Source: Cnuella takakiae
GTDB taxonomy: Bacteria > Bacteroidota > Bacteroidia > Chitinophagales > Chitinophagaceae
DNA length: 48,613 nucleotides
NCBI RefSeq assembly: GCF_001953305.1
Contig: NZ_MTFE01000010.1
Location: forward strand, 4,021,008-4,069,620
Reading direction: 5' to 3'
A program made the translations under genes and the position numbers. The first letter of the stretch is position 1; every line of letters starts with the position of its first letter. Of the stretch, positions 23,998 to 33,104 are shown piece after piece. Under the pieces are notes generated by a model, which worked only from the letters and a program-made list of their open reading frames with translations, searched no databases and was not told where the DNA came from.

Positions 23998-24988
23998 ATG
24001 CCGTTTCCTTTCCCTGCCAAAAGCTGGAGGCTAGTTTTAGCCCCTGCTCTACCCAGAGCTTTTCCCTTTTTCCTAAAATGCCCTGTGCAGCCTTGCGCAG
24101 GAGTGCCGGCGATGCGGCAGGCCATACCCAGGATGCAAAAGGAGTAGCCGCTCCCTGCCGGTGTTGCGCCTTGGGATAAAGCGGCGGAAAGAAAGGGCTG
24201 GCGCCCCGCGCACTGCGGCAAACCAGCAGGGGCCGGTTGAAGGCAACGGCTACCTGCATCAAATCGTTTTCATTGCTTACCACCAGCTTGGCACGCCGCA
24301 AAAGATCGGCGGTTTCATTGAGGGTAAACTTACCACAGGCATTGTAAATACGATCCGGATCAATACGGGCCAGGGCAGCCGCATCGGCACTGGCACCGGT
24401 GCTGTTTACCAGGATGATGGGCAGCGTAAACCGTTGGCAAAAGGCACTGATCAGGGGTAAAGGCACCTGCTTGTCGTAGCCGCTTTCACCCACTACCAGG
24501 GCCAAGTAACCTGCACTGTGGGAAAGCGGTATGTCGGCAGGTGCAATTTCATCTGCCACACCCAGAAAATAGTTTAGTCCCCTGCCATCGTACTGCACGC
24601 CAAGAGAGCGCACTACTTCAAAATATTGCAGGGGCAGGGGCTGGTCGGAGTGCTGGTACCACCCGAAATGTTCGGAAAGAAAACTTACCAGAAAAGAATT
24701 GTGGGCACTTAAATATGCAATGCGATGGCTGGCAGCCCATTGCCGTAAACTGCGGGAAGGCCTGAAGTCAACCAGCTGGTCAAAATCGGAGGCAGGCAAA
24801 AGGTCAGGATCATCCTCCAGCAGGTGAAGGTGGTTGATAAAGGTATTGTGTACCAGGCCTGCACCAAGGTGAGGCGCCACCCAGTAATGCAATTCAAGCA
24901 CCGGCAGCTGTTGTTGCATACAACGCAACAGTGCCGTACTGCATACCACTTCGCCCAAAGTTTCGGGACCTGCCACTAAAAGCTTCAT
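23996..24988 (-). CDS. Glycosyltransferase family 9-like protein
   Basis: 330 residues. The start MKLLVAGPETLGEVVCSTALL has the GT9 N-terminal pattern (G-x-x-x-x-L-G-E/D), and the C-terminal region has NETADLLRRAKLVVSNENDL, equivalent to the ADP-heptose site of heptosyltransferases, though the usual S/T-N-D-T is changed to SNEND. GT9 enzymes add heptose or similar sugars to the lipid A core at the inner membrane. The weaker C-terminal motif means the sugar donor is uncertain or the enzyme may be divergent. A second GT9 gene lies 1 kb upstream on the same strand, with an M23 peptidase between them. Confidence 0.85.
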   Translation of the reverse strand: MKLLVAGPETLGEVVCSTALLRCMQQQLPVLELHYWVAPHLGAGLVHNTFINHLHLLEDDPDLLPASDFDQLVDFRPSRSLRQWAASHRIAYLSAHNSFLVSFLSEHFGWYQHSDQPLPLQYFEVVRSLGVQYDGRGLNYFLGVADEIAPADIPLSHSAGYLALVVGESGYDKQVPLPLISAFCQRFTLPIILVNSTGASADAAALARIDPDRIYNACGKFTLNETADLLRRAKLVVSNENDLMQVAVAFNRPLLVCRSARGASPFFPPLYPKAQHRQGAATPFASWVWPAASPALLRKAAQGILGKREKLWVEQGLKLASSFWQGKETA

Positions 24989-25158
24989 AATTCAATTTAG
25001 GGCAACAAAGCCAAAGCTGAACCTCGTGTTTTGTTCTGCTTAAGCTGCTTCAATTGATTGTTGCCTGAAGGGTATCCTGTTCTACTGATTACAATGCAAC
25101 GAAATTGGTTTGCAGAAATCTTTGGCGGTGAAATAATTGGGTTGTCAAAGCTGTTCGT

Positions 25159-25971
25159 TCAGTAATCTTTAAGGTAAACCCTGCCTGCTTCCAGTTGTTC
25201 GGAGGTGCTGCCATTACCCGTACGGAACCTTCCGGGCAGTGTTTTACGCCCTTCGAAGCCGGGCAGAAAAACAACGAAATGCAGGTGAGGTGCCGAAGAA
25301 AAACCGGTGTTGCCGCTAAGCCCAATGGGTTCACCCCGCTTTACCTTTTGGCCTACTTTAACCAGGGCGCCGTTCTTTTTCAGGTGTGCATATTCGGTGA
25401 AGGAACCATCGGTATGAAGAATGGTAATAAAGTTGGCCATCCCTGCACAGGCCCTTTCGGGGCAGCCGCCCTCGTTATGGCTTACCACTTCGGCAATCAC
25501 TCCTTCCCGAGCAGCCGTTATGGTAGAGGATTCGTCCATCTGGAAGTCGAGTGCATATACACCCTGGTGCGAGAAGCGGCCATTATATCCCTGCATGACC
25601 TGGTAACCCTTGCCTGTTTGAAACGGCAGGTCGTACACCAGGGTGCTATCGGGGCCCTTGCCTTCCACATTTCCTTTTACCGAACGGTAGTTGTACGAAA
25701 AGCGGAAGCCTCGGGACGACAGCTCCTGCTCCAGCTCCGTAACCCGGAAGTGTACGGCACGGGCGGGCACCACGAAAACCTTTTGCCCGTAATTGCGCCA
25801 CCGCATATTCTCCAGGGTGAAATTCAGTTGCAAGGACACCGGGTAGTGTTCGTTGTTATCGGCGTAAATGGTTGCGCCATTCCGGTTGTTTTCTGAATAC
25901 AAGGTAATGTTGATCTGTGCGCCGGTGGTGGCTGCAAAACAAAAGGAAAGCAGTAGCAAAAAGATGCGCAT
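25159..25971 (-). CDS. Exported M23 family metallopeptidase
   Basis: 270 residues. Signal peptide at about 1-18 (hydrophobic run after MRIF, ending TTGAQ). A beta-rich N-terminal part (about 20-125) precedes the LytM/M23 domain (about 130-250). Zinc-site elements: FSHQGVYALDFQM gives H and D, and APHLHFVVF gives the HxH pair. The loop NFITILHTDGSFTEYAHLKK and the sequence VKRGEPIGLSGNTGFS are standard. It probably cuts peptidoglycan cross-bridges in the periplasm. On the minus strand a -7 box TATCTTCG lies at 25994-26001, about 22 nt before the ATG. Confidence 0.92.
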   Translation of the reverse strand: MRIFLLLLSFCFAATTGAQINITLYSENNRNGATIYADNNEHYPVSLQLNFTLENMRWRNYGQKVFVVPARAVHFRVTELEQELSSRGFRFSYNYRSVKGNVEGKGPDSTLVYDLPFQTGKGYQVMQGYNGRFSHQGVYALDFQMDESSTITAAREGVIAEVVSHNEGGCPERACAGMANFITILHTDGSFTEYAHLKKNGALVKVGQKVKRGEPIGLSGNTGFSSAPHLHFVVFLPGFEGRKTLPGRFRTGNGSTSEQLEAGRVYLKDY

Positions 25972-26051
25972 ATTTTGGTATCGGATTCAGGACCGAAGAT
26001 AAACAGGGCCTTGCTTTTGGATGACCAAAATACCCTAAAAAGGGCCATGAA

Positions 26052-27089
26052 TTATTGCGGATCCAGCACCTGCAATACCTGCTGGTACACCTGTAGGGGC
26101 GAAATACCATGCATACAGGCCAGGTCGGCACGAGGGCCCGGCTTATTGCCAAATACGGAACAGGGCCGGCAGGCAAGATCGATTTGCACGGCATTGGCGG
26201 CTTGTTGACCCCAGCCATAAAAACCGGCATACGGGTGGGTGGCACCCCAGATGGAAACAACGGGTACACCGTACAGCGAAGCCAGGTGCATGTTGGCAGA
26301 GTCCATGCTCACCACCACATCCAGATGGGCTATAAAAGGCAGTTCATCGGCAAACTTCAGGGTACCCGCCACTACCTCCACATTGGGAAACGGCTCCGCC
26401 CAGGCCTTAAGGTGGGGCACATCAGCTTTTCCACCCAAAAGGTATATTGAAAGCATGGGGTGGCCACTCAGCAGCCGCAGCACTTCCAGCATCTTTTCGG
26501 GTGGGTAGGTTTTACGGCTGTACTGGGCAAAGGGCGCAATACCGATCGCTTTACGGCCCTCCTGCTTCAGTAGTTTCAAAATAGGCGGCATCTGCCCTTT
26601 TGGAGCAATACCTCCAGGTATATCCAGTTGAATGGGGAGCCCTAATTGTGCAAACACATCGGCATATCGCTGGAAGGTAGCCTTCAGCGGTGCCAGTACT
26701 TTGTTTTGGCTACGGGTAAGCGCCTGCTTTTCGGCACGGCCTTTATCAACGGAAGCCCAACGAGTACGGGTAGCCGAAAAGAAGATCCGGAGTATGCGGG
26801 TACGCAAAACATGGTGCAGGTCGGCAACAGCATCAAAGCTTGCATTGCTTCGCAACTGACGAAACAATCGGAACAAGCCGGCAACACCTTTATGTTTTCC
26901 TTTGAGGTCGGCCGCTACAAAATGCAGCCGCTCCATGCCAGCGAACAGCGGTGCATGAAATGCCGGCGAGACCATGGTTACTTCCAGATGCGGGTACTGG
27001 TGCAGCAGGTTGCGGATAACCGGAACGGTCATCGCAACATCACCCAACGAGGAGAAGCGGAAAATCAGTATGTGCCGGGAAGTGCTCAA
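26052..27089 (-). CDS. Glycosyltransferase family 9 (heptosyltransferase-type)
   Basis: 345 residues. Full GT9 pattern: HILIFRFSSLGDVAMTVPVI at the N-terminus with the catalytic-side GDVAMT, and in the C-terminal Rossmann half GIAPFAQYSRKTYPPEKM, VVSMDSANMHLASLYGVPVV and SIWGATHPYAGF, the donor-binding block. It most likely transfers ADP-heptose (or a related sugar) to the LPS inner core on the cytoplasmic face of the inner membrane. Its start overlaps the stop of the DUF4254 gene by four bases (27086-27089), so the two are translationally coupled. Confidence 0.93.
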   Translation of the reverse strand: MSTSRHILIFRFSSLGDVAMTVPVIRNLLHQYPHLEVTMVSPAFHAPLFAGMERLHFVAADLKGKHKGVAGLFRLFRQLRSNASFDAVADLHHVLRTRILRIFFSATRTRWASVDKGRAEKQALTRSQNKVLAPLKATFQRYADVFAQLGLPIQLDIPGGIAPKGQMPPILKLLKQEGRKAIGIAPFAQYSRKTYPPEKMLEVLRLLSGHPMLSIYLLGGKADVPHLKAWAEPFPNVEVVAGTLKFADELPFIAHLDVVVSMDSANMHLASLYGVPVVSIWGATHPYAGFYGWGQQAANAVQIDLACRPCSVFGNKPGPRADLACMHGISPLQVYQQVLQVLDPQ

Positions 27090-27694
27090 GCGTTTTTTTG
27101 TGCGTACAATACGGGGTTGAGGGCTTCGTCGTTGTACATCTTCATTTGTTTGTACACCTTCATGTACTTACGGCCGGCTGCAATATCCTCCAGCAGCTGG
27201 TCGATGGCGGTGGAGAGGTCGGTACGCTGTTCCAGCAATACAGCCAGCTTTTGGGCACAGGCAGCACGGTGAGCATCGGAAGCCGTGGTACGCTCAGCTT
27301 CTTGCTGCATGTGGTAAATTTTCAACTCAAGGATGGATAGCCGATCTATGGCCCAGGCAGGACTCTCGGTATTGATGGTAGCCCCTGTTTGCGGCTGCAC
27401 CGTTTTGTATACCTGCAGCAAATAGCTGTCAATATATTCCACCATATCGGTGCGGTGCTGGTTGCTGGAATCGATGCGCCGTTTCAGTTCCAGCGCAGCC
27501 ACGGGGTTGATCTGCGGATCACGGATCAGGTCCTCGAAATGCCACTGCACGGTATCGATCCAGTTCTTTGCATATAACAAATACTCAATACTTCCGGCAG
27601 CATATGGATTGCTGACAGGTGTAGCTACATCGTCGTGAATATGATAATCGGAAATTGCCTGCTGAAAGATCGGGATACACAATGCACTGTTCAT
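27086..27694 (-). CDS. DUF4254 domain-containing protein
   Basis: 202 residues, all one DUF4254 domain, alpha-helical. Hallmarks: NWIDTVQWHFEDLIRDP, RIDSSNQHRTDMVEYID and the diagnostic SPAWAIDRLSILELKIYHM. No signal peptide or membrane helix. The biochemical function is not known; in Bacteroidota the gene is commonly coupled to a GT9 gene as here, suggesting a role in LPS core or surface glycan assembly (inference from context). It leads the DUF4254-GT9 operon; minus-strand TATCTTTG (27725-27732) is its probable -7 box, giving a leader of about 25 nt. Confidence 0.92.
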   Translation of the reverse strand: MNSALCIPIFQQAISDYHIHDDVATPVSNPYAAGSIEYLLYAKNWIDTVQWHFEDLIRDPQINPVAALELKRRIDSSNQHRTDMVEYIDSYLLQVYKTVQPQTGATINTESPAWAIDRLSILELKIYHMQQEAERTTASDAHRAACAQKLAVLLEQRTDLSTAIDQLLEDIAAGRKYMKVYKQMKMYNDEALNPVLYAQKNA

Positions 27695-27737
27695 AACTAG
27701 GGCTCACGCAATGGCGCGAAGGCGCAAAGATATTTGA

Positions 27738-27812
27738 ATAGTAGCTACAAGTTTCAAGCTGCAAGCTGCAAGTAAGGCTTACAGCTTGAAGCTAAAAGCT
27801 TGAAGCTTTTTC
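27738..27812. repeat. AGCTTGAAGCTACAAG word repeat with inverted arms (family B)
   Basis: Words such as GCTACAAG, CAAGCTGCAAGCTGCAAG and, inverted, CTTACAGCTTGAAGC fill the gap between the DUF4254 promoter and the end of the MFS gene; the left and right parts can fold on one another. The same words recur at 33830-33864. Confidence 0.7.
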
Positions 27813-29034
27813 ATCTTTCCAAAAAATTCAAATCCTTTCCAAAGGTCTCCTTTGCCGCAATGGCGGCCAGCGTGGCAATGAGCATCACTACCCCACCGGT
27901 AATCAAACCGGCAGTGGCATACGCCATGGAACCACGCAGCGATTTGAATAACAATAAGATCAAGGGCAGGGAACCCCGCACAACGTTGGGCACGGTAGTG
28001 GCGGCTGTGGCCCGCAGGTTGGTACCAAACTGTTCGGCGGCCATGGTAACGAAGATGGCCCAAAAGCCGGTGGCAAATCCAAGGAAACCACAGATCCAGT
28101 ACATGGTAGCTGCATCGCGTGCACCCTGGTTAAAGAATATCAGGATGCCCACAGCCGTGAGGAAGTAAAAAAGGTAAAGGGCATTTTTGCGGCTGCGCAT
28201 GGCCTGGCTAACAAAGCCAATAACAATATCGCCAATGGAAATACCTGCATAGGCAAACATGATGGCCTTACCGGGCATTATATTTTCCGCAATGCCAAAG
28301 GCTTTTCCAAACTGGTCGGAAAACGTAACCAACACCCCGATGACGTACCAGGTAGGCAAACCAATCAGAATGCTCACCATGTACTTTCTAAAGCGCTCCT
28401 TGTTATTAAAAAACATGAGCAGGTTGCCCTTCTCCACTTCGGCCTCTTTGGCGGCTTCAAACATACCCGACTCAAATACCGACACCCGCAACAATAGCAG
28501 GAGCAATCCTAAGGCACCGCCGATATAATAACACAGGCGCCAGTCGAAGGACTGCGACACAAAGAAAGCAACAACAGCACCGGTAAGGCCAAGGCCGGCA
28601 ACAATGGAAGTACCGAGGCCTCGTTTTTCCCTGGGCAACAATTCGGCTACCAGTGTGATACCTGCACCCAGTTCACCCGCCAGGCCAATGCCGGCAATAA
28701 ACCGCACCAGCGCATACTGGTCTACCGTGGTGACCATGCCATTGGCAATATTGGCCAGCGAGTACATGAGGATGGAACCAAAGAGTACGGAAAGCCTGCC
28801 TTTACGGTCGCCCATAATGCCCCAGATGATACCGCCAATCAGGAGGCCTGCCATCTGCCAGGAAATGATGCGCTCACCCTGGGTCACCAGCTGGTCGCCC
28901 TGCATACCAAGGTCCATCAGGCTTTGCTTGCGCACGATACCAAATAGCAGGAGGTCGTAGATGTCAACAAAGTACCCGAGGGCCCCTACTACAACGGGGA
29001 TGGAGAAAATGCCGTAATTACGGTTTTGCGTCAT
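27811..29034 (-). CDS. MFS transporter, sugar-porter/metabolite:H+ symporter type
   Basis: 407 residues with about 12 hydrophobic helices. MFS signatures: the first-loop motif IMGDRKGRLSVLFGS (D-R-x-G-R), FIAGIGLAGELGAGITLVAE (the helix 4-5 region with R-x-x-x-G-x-G) and REKRGLGTSIVAG. The overall form resembles the metabolite:H+ symporter group (ShiA/ProP-like); substrate unknown. Its start overlaps the end of the DedA gene by 17 nt, so the two form an operon. The stop codon touches the family B repeat. Confidence 0.9.
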   Translation of the reverse strand: MTQNRNYGIFSIPVVVGALGYFVDIYDLLLFGIVRKQSLMDLGMQGDQLVTQGERIISWQMAGLLIGGIIWGIMGDRKGRLSVLFGSILMYSLANIANGMVTTVDQYALVRFIAGIGLAGELGAGITLVAELLPREKRGLGTSIVAGLGLTGAVVAFFVSQSFDWRLCYYIGGALGLLLLLLRVSVFESGMFEAAKEAEVEKGNLLMFFNNKERFRKYMVSILIGLPTWYVIGVLVTFSDQFGKAFGIAENIMPGKAIMFAYAGISIGDIVIGFVSQAMRSRKNALYLFYFLTAVGILIFFNQGARDAATMYWICGFLGFATGFWAIFVTMAAEQFGTNLRATAATTVPNVVRGSLPLILLLFKSLRGSMAYATAGLITGGVVMLIATLAAIAAKETFGKDLNFLER

Positions 29035-29695
29035 AATCGTCAGTTGGTGGCGTTGGAACTACCGGCTTTTTGCCCAAAAACAATTTGTACAGTACCGGTA
29101 TGGTAGTAATGGCAATGATACCAAAGGTGATGGGCTCGATATAGTTGATGAGGCGCACCTGGAACCGGTTCCAGAGAAAGTCGTTGAGGTAATGACCCGC
29201 CAACATCATGCTGCACACCCAGGTAATGGAGCCGGCAATATTGTACAGGAAAAAAGTAGCCTTGTTCATCTTAACCACTCCTGCCACAATGGGTGCAAAG
29301 GTGCGCACCACCGGCAGGAACTTGGCCACGAAGATGGTGCCCTTGCCATACTTCTCGTAAAAGTCGCGGGCCTTCTTCAGGTGCTTTTGTTTGAAGAACA
29401 TACTGTCCTTGCGGTCGAAAAGTACGGGCCCTGTTTTGTAGCCAAACCAATAGCCAACGATATTACCCAGCACTGAAGCCAGGATTACCAGCAGGATAAC
29501 AAAAGAGAAATGAAAATGAAAAAATTCACGGGCAAGATCATCCAGCACCAGGCCAGCGGCAAACAGCAACGCATCACCGGGCAGAAAAAAACCAACAAAC
29601 AATCCCGTTTCGGCAAACACTACCAGCAACAGGAAGTATAATCCCCCGTTGTTGATGATCCATTCGATGAACTGTTGAATAAAGCCTTTGTCCAT
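29018..29695 (-). CDS. DedA family membrane protein
   Basis: 225 residues. The DedA/SNARE-associated domain is clear: FAETGLFVGFFLPGDALLFA near the N-terminus, GNIVGYWFGYKTGPVLFDRK in the middle, and FVAKFLPVVRTFAPIVAGV, the conserved F-x-R-x-x-P-x-x-R-T/A region. DedA proteins are inner-membrane transporters; several act as undecaprenyl-phosphate or phospholipid flippases, which fits the envelope genes nearby but is not proved. First gene of a DedA-MFS operon. Confidence 0.93.
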   Translation of the reverse strand: MDKGFIQQFIEWIINNGGLYFLLLVVFAETGLFVGFFLPGDALLFAAGLVLDDLAREFFHFHFSFVILLVILASVLGNIVGYWFGYKTGPVLFDRKDSMFFKQKHLKKARDFYEKYGKGTIFVAKFLPVVRTFAPIVAGVVKMNKATFFLYNIAGSITWVCSMMLAGHYLNDFLWNRFQVRLINYIEPITFGIIAITTIPVLYKLFLGKKPVVPTPPTDDYDAKP

Positions 29696-29750
29696 AGGAC
29701 GGTTTAGTGGTTTATATCCCTGTTAAGCGGGTTTCAAGATAAGGAGATTT

Positions 29751-29921
29751 GGGGAGTTGGGTATTGGGAATTAGGTATTGGGTATTAGTGATTAGGGATT
29801 GGTGATTGTAAAAGTTTATTTATTAACAAGCACGGAGAATAATTTCCTTGATGCCTTTTTTTACCACAAAAGGTTAGGTGCCTACCAAATACCTAATACC
29901 CAATTCCCAATACCTAATCCC
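29751..29921. repeat. Large inverted GGTATTGGG word repeat (family A)
   Basis: The left block (29751-29808) is made of words GGGTATTGGGAATTAGG, GTATTAGTGATTAGGG and TTGGTGATT. The right block (29882-29921) is the complement type (CCAAATACCTAATACCC, AATTCCCAATACCTAATCCC). About 73 nt separate them. The pair fills the gap between the symporter gene end and the DedA promoter; the right block stops three bases before the symporter stop codon. Confidence 0.75.
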
Positions 29922-29923
29922 TC

Positions 29924-31159
29924 CTATCCTTCCAGTTCCCCCTCCCACTTGCTCACTACGCTGGTGGCAAGGGCATTACCCACCACGTTGGTACCGGTGC
30001 GGAACATATCGCAGAAATGGTCAATGGGCAGGATCAGCGCCACGCCTTCGGGTGGGATGTTGAACATGGCGCAGGTGGCCAGCACCACCACCAGCGATGC
30101 CCGGGGTACACCGGCAATACCTTTTGAAGTAAGCATCAGCACCAGCAGCATGGTGAGCTGTGTGCCCAAAGGCAGGTTGATGCCATAAGCCTGTGCAATG
30201 GCCAGCGATGCAAAGGTCATATACATCATGCTGCCATCGAGGTTGAAAGAATAGCCCAGGGGCAATACAAAGGATACAATACGGTCGCGGCAGCCAAAGC
30301 GCTCCAGTTCTTCGGTGAGCTTGGGAAAAACGGCTTCGCTTGAGGTAGTGGAAAATGCAATGAGCAGGGGACCGCTGATGCGCTGCAACAATGTTTTCAA
30401 CCTTGGACCCAGGATCAGGTAACCCACCGAAAGCAGCAACACCCACAACAGCGCAATGCCCAACAGGAAATAGAGGAAATAGATAATGTAAAAACGGAAG
30501 ATGCCGGTACCGTTTACCGCCACTACCGCAGCCAATGCGCCAAACACACCAATAGGTGCGAAGTTCATCACGTAGTTTACAATCTTCAGGATGATGTGGC
30601 TGGTTACATCCAGGGCTTTGATAACAGGCTTGGCATAATCGCCAATAGAAGCCGCAGCTACACCAAAGAAGATGGAGAACACCACCAGCTGCAATATTTC
30701 GTTCTGCGCCATGGCCTCAAAGAGACTCTTTGGAATAACGTGCTCAATAAAATTCTGAAGCGAGAAGCTTTGCTTTTTTGCCATCAGGTCGCCAAGGGCC
30801 GAAGTATCGCTGTGTGACAAATCGATATACTGTCCGGGGCGAAAATAGTTGACCAGCACCATGCCCAGCAGCAGCGAAGCCAGCGAAGCGGTAATAAACC
30901 AAAGGATGGCCTTGCCACCCACACGGCCTACGGCTTTCAGGTCGCCCAGCTTGGCGATGCCCACCACAAGCGTTGAAAACACCAGCGGTGCAATGATCAT
31001 TTGTACCAGCCGGATAAAGATGGTACTGAGCAGCTTTATGTTTTTAGAGAAAGAGGCGCGAAACTCGGGGGTTGTAGTGTTGAAGATCATCAATCCCAAC
31101 AAAAACCCCAATACCATGGCAAGCAGGATAAAAATCGTGAGCCTGTTCTTTTTTCCCAT
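29924..31159 (-). CDS. Dicarboxylate/amino acid:cation symporter (DAACS family)
   Basis: 411 residues from the ATG at 31159 (MGKKNRLTIFILLAMVLGFL); a 14-codon longer frame has no support. Family hallmarks: the first helices with AMVLGFLLGLMIF, the re-entrant loop region FSTTSSEAVFPKLTEELERF, the serine-rich S-T-T-S-S motif, and SKGIAGVPRASLVVVLATC with the second loop, ending DHFCDMFRTGTNVVGNALAT. It imports glutamate/aspartate or C4-dicarboxylates with Na+ or H+. Substrate is not resolved. Divergent from the APC permease gene. Confidence 0.94.
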   Translation of the reverse strand: MGKKNRLTIFILLAMVLGFLLGLMIFNTTTPEFRASFSKNIKLLSTIFIRLVQMIIAPLVFSTLVVGIAKLGDLKAVGRVGGKAILWFITASLASLLLGMVLVNYFRPGQYIDLSHSDTSALGDLMAKKQSFSLQNFIEHVIPKSLFEAMAQNEILQLVVFSIFFGVAAASIGDYAKPVIKALDVTSHIILKIVNYVMNFAPIGVFGALAAVVAVNGTGIFRFYIIYFLYFLLGIALLWVLLLSVGYLILGPRLKTLLQRISGPLLIAFSTTSSEAVFPKLTEELERFGCRDRIVSFVLPLGYSFNLDGSMMYMTFASLAIAQAYGINLPLGTQLTMLLVLMLTSKGIAGVPRASLVVVLATCAMFNIPPEGVALILPIDHFCDMFRTGTNVVGNALATSVVSKWEGELEG

Positions 31160-31263
31160 TTGATCTTTTGTATTTCTGTACCAACCGCAAACACAAGGCA
31201 AGTGTAAATTGGATACGCCTTCGCTTCTGGAACTTGTGTGGCAAAGCCTGTACGTGTGAACTT

Positions 31264-31297
31264 AAACGGGCAACGGCCCGTTTTTCATAAAGGGCCG
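31264..31297 (+). promoter_or_regulatory. Candidate attenuator upstream of the APC permease
   Basis: AAACGGGC-AACG-GCCCGTTT followed by T5 (31264-31285) is a rightward terminator, yet no complete gene precedes it. CGGCCC (31274-31279) can pair instead with GGGCCG (31292-31297), which would break the terminator stem. The two structures are mutually exclusive. The upstream promoter was not found with confidence. Confidence 0.4.
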
Positions 31298-31423
31298 AAA
31301 ATCGGAAAAAAAAGAACGCGTGAAAAGTTTTTTGATCGCCTCAATGCCTTAACTGTGGAGTAAAAGAATAAAGGCCAATCGAATTTATCATTACTTTACG
31401 CGCTCAAAATACATGAGAATAAT

Positions 31424-32962
31424 ATGAGTTTATTTGTCAAAAAGCCTTTGCAACAACTGCTGGCACAAGCTGCCGATGGTGAGAAAGGCTTGAAGCGTAC
31501 CCTTGGCGCGGGCAACCTCGTTGCACTGGGCATTGGCGCCATCATTGGCGCCGGTTTGTTTGTACGTACAGCTGCTGCTGCCGGACAAGCTGCAGGTCCT
31601 GGCGTTACCCTCTCTTTTATTCTTGCTGCTGTTGGCTGTGCTTTTGCAGGCCTGTGCTACGCCGAGTTTGCGGCCATGATCCCTATTGCCGGTAGCGCAT
31701 ATGCCTACTCTTATGTAACCATGGGCGAACTCATCGCCTGGATCATTGGCTGGGCCCTCATCATGGAGTATGCCCTTGGTGCCGCCACCGTTTCCATTGC
31801 CTGGAGTGAATATTTAAATACGCTTTTGGGAGGGGCGATACCATATGAATGGAGCCACTCGCCGTTTGAAAGCTTTACCGATGCCGCAGGCGTACTGCAC
31901 CAGGGCATCATCAATGCACCCGCGCTGGTTATCCTGCTGCTCCTCACCCTGCTGCTGATCCGCGGTACACAGGAGTCGGCCATGGTAAATGCCATCATCG
32001 TATTCATTAAAGTTGCTATTGTACTGATCTTTATCGCAGTGGGCTGGCAGTATATCAACCCTGCCAACCATACCCCTTACCTGATCCCCGAAGGCACACC
32101 TGCTTTCACCGACCAGGCGGGTAAAGTAATTGCCGACTACTCCGGTGTGTTCAAACACGGATGGGGTGGTGTACTGGGTGGCGCGGCCATCGTATTTTTT
32201 GCCTTTATTGGTTTTGACGCCGTTTCTACCGCTGCCCAGGAAGCCAAGAATCCTTCCCGCGACATGCCCATTGGTATTCTCGGCTCGCTGGCTGTTTGTA
32301 CCGTATTGTACATCCTCTTTGGACACGTGCTTACCGGTGTGTCGCCATGGCAGGACTTCGTGGATCCCGTTAAAGGCCGCGAAGCTTCTGTTGCCTATGC
32401 CATCCGCGCCTTTATGCCCGGTTATGGCTGGCTGGCTACCGCAGTTACCGTTGCCATCCTTGCCGGCTTCTCCTCCGTTATACTGGTAATGTTGATGGGT
32501 CAAAGCCGTATCTTCTACACCATGAGTAATGACGGGTTGATCCCCAAAGCTTTTGGCGACCTGCACCCCAAGTTCCAAACGCCTTACAAGGCCAACTGGA
32601 TCCTCTTTGTTTTTGTAGGTGCTTTTGCCGCCTTCGTGCCTGGTCACGTTGCCGGCGACCTTACCTCCTTTGGTACCCTCTTCGCCTTTGTGCTGGTGAG
32701 TGCCGGTGTATGGATGCTCCGCAAAAAAGAGCCGAACATCAAGCGTCCTTTCCGTACGCCTGCCGTTGGCTTTGTATCCATCATGGGTGTGGTAGTTTGC
32801 ACCGGTATGATCGTGGCCCTCGACGTGCAGACGCTCACCGTTGCTTTTGCATGGATGATCATCGGTCTATTCATCTACTTTGGCTACAGCCGTAAACGCA
32901 GCAAATTGCGCAGCTTTGCCGATGTGCTGCCCACTGCCGACGACTTTGAAAAAGTGAAATAA
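31424..32962 (+). CDS. APC family amino acid permease
   Basis: 512 residues with 12 or more hydrophobic helices. The amino acid-polyamine-organocation signature is at the N-terminus: [20 protein letters not shown] (about residues 27-46), the G-x-G-x-G substrate and backbone site. Further family blocks: [20 protein letters not shown] (helix 6, about 258-277), [17 protein letters not shown] and [19 protein letters not shown]. It resembles cationic amino acid transporters of the YfnA/CAT group. Transports amino acids with protons; substrate not resolved. A possible attenuator lies in its upstream region and a clean terminator follows. Confidence 0.95.
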   Translation: MSLFVKKPLQQLLAQAADGEKGLKRTLGAGNLVALGIGAIIGAGLFVRTAAAAGQAAGPGVTLSFILAAVGCAFAGLCYAEFAAMIPIAGSAYAYSYVTMGELIAWIIGWALIMEYALGAATVSIAWSEYLNTLLGGAIPYEWSHSPFESFTDAAGVLHQGIINAPALVILLLLTLLLIRGTQESAMVNAIIVFIKVAIVLIFIAVGWQYINPANHTPYLIPEGTPAFTDQAGKVIADYSGVFKHGWGGVLGGAAIVFFAFIGFDAVSTAAQEAKNPSRDMPIGILGSLAVCTVLYILFGHVLTGVSPWQDFVDPVKGREASVAYAIRAFMPGYGWLATAVTVAILAGFSSVILVMLMGQSRIFYTMSNDGLIPKAFGDLHPKFQTPYKANWILFVFVGAFAAFVPGHVAGDLTSFGTLFAFVLVSAGVWMLRKKEPNIKRPFRTPAVGFVSIMGVVVCTGMIVALDVQTLTVAFAWMIIGLFIYFGYSRKRSKLRSFADVLPTADDFEKVK

Positions 32963-32965
32963 TAC

Positions 32966-32989
32966 AAACCGCCTCCGGGCGGTTTTTTC
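32966..32989 (+). terminator. Intrinsic terminator after the APC permease
   Basis: AAACCGCC-TCCG-GGCGGTTT then T. The stem begins four bases after the stop codon. Confidence 0.9.
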
Positions 32990-33069
32990 TTGCCCCGTTC
33001 TGCCTAATTTTGCGAACCGGAAAATAGCGCCGTCCTTTTTACTGCAATGGCAAAAGGACGGGTCAATAA

Positions 33070-33098
33070 CCACAAACCCCAAACTACAAACCCCAAAC
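33070..33098. repeat. ACAAACCCCAAACTACAAACC word repeat (family G)
   Basis: Two and a half units of the word CAAACCCCAAACTA just before the YebC gene. It lies in the leader downstream of a -7 box TAATTTTG (about 33005-33012). Confidence 0.65.
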
Positions 33099-33104
33099 TC
33101 TCTC

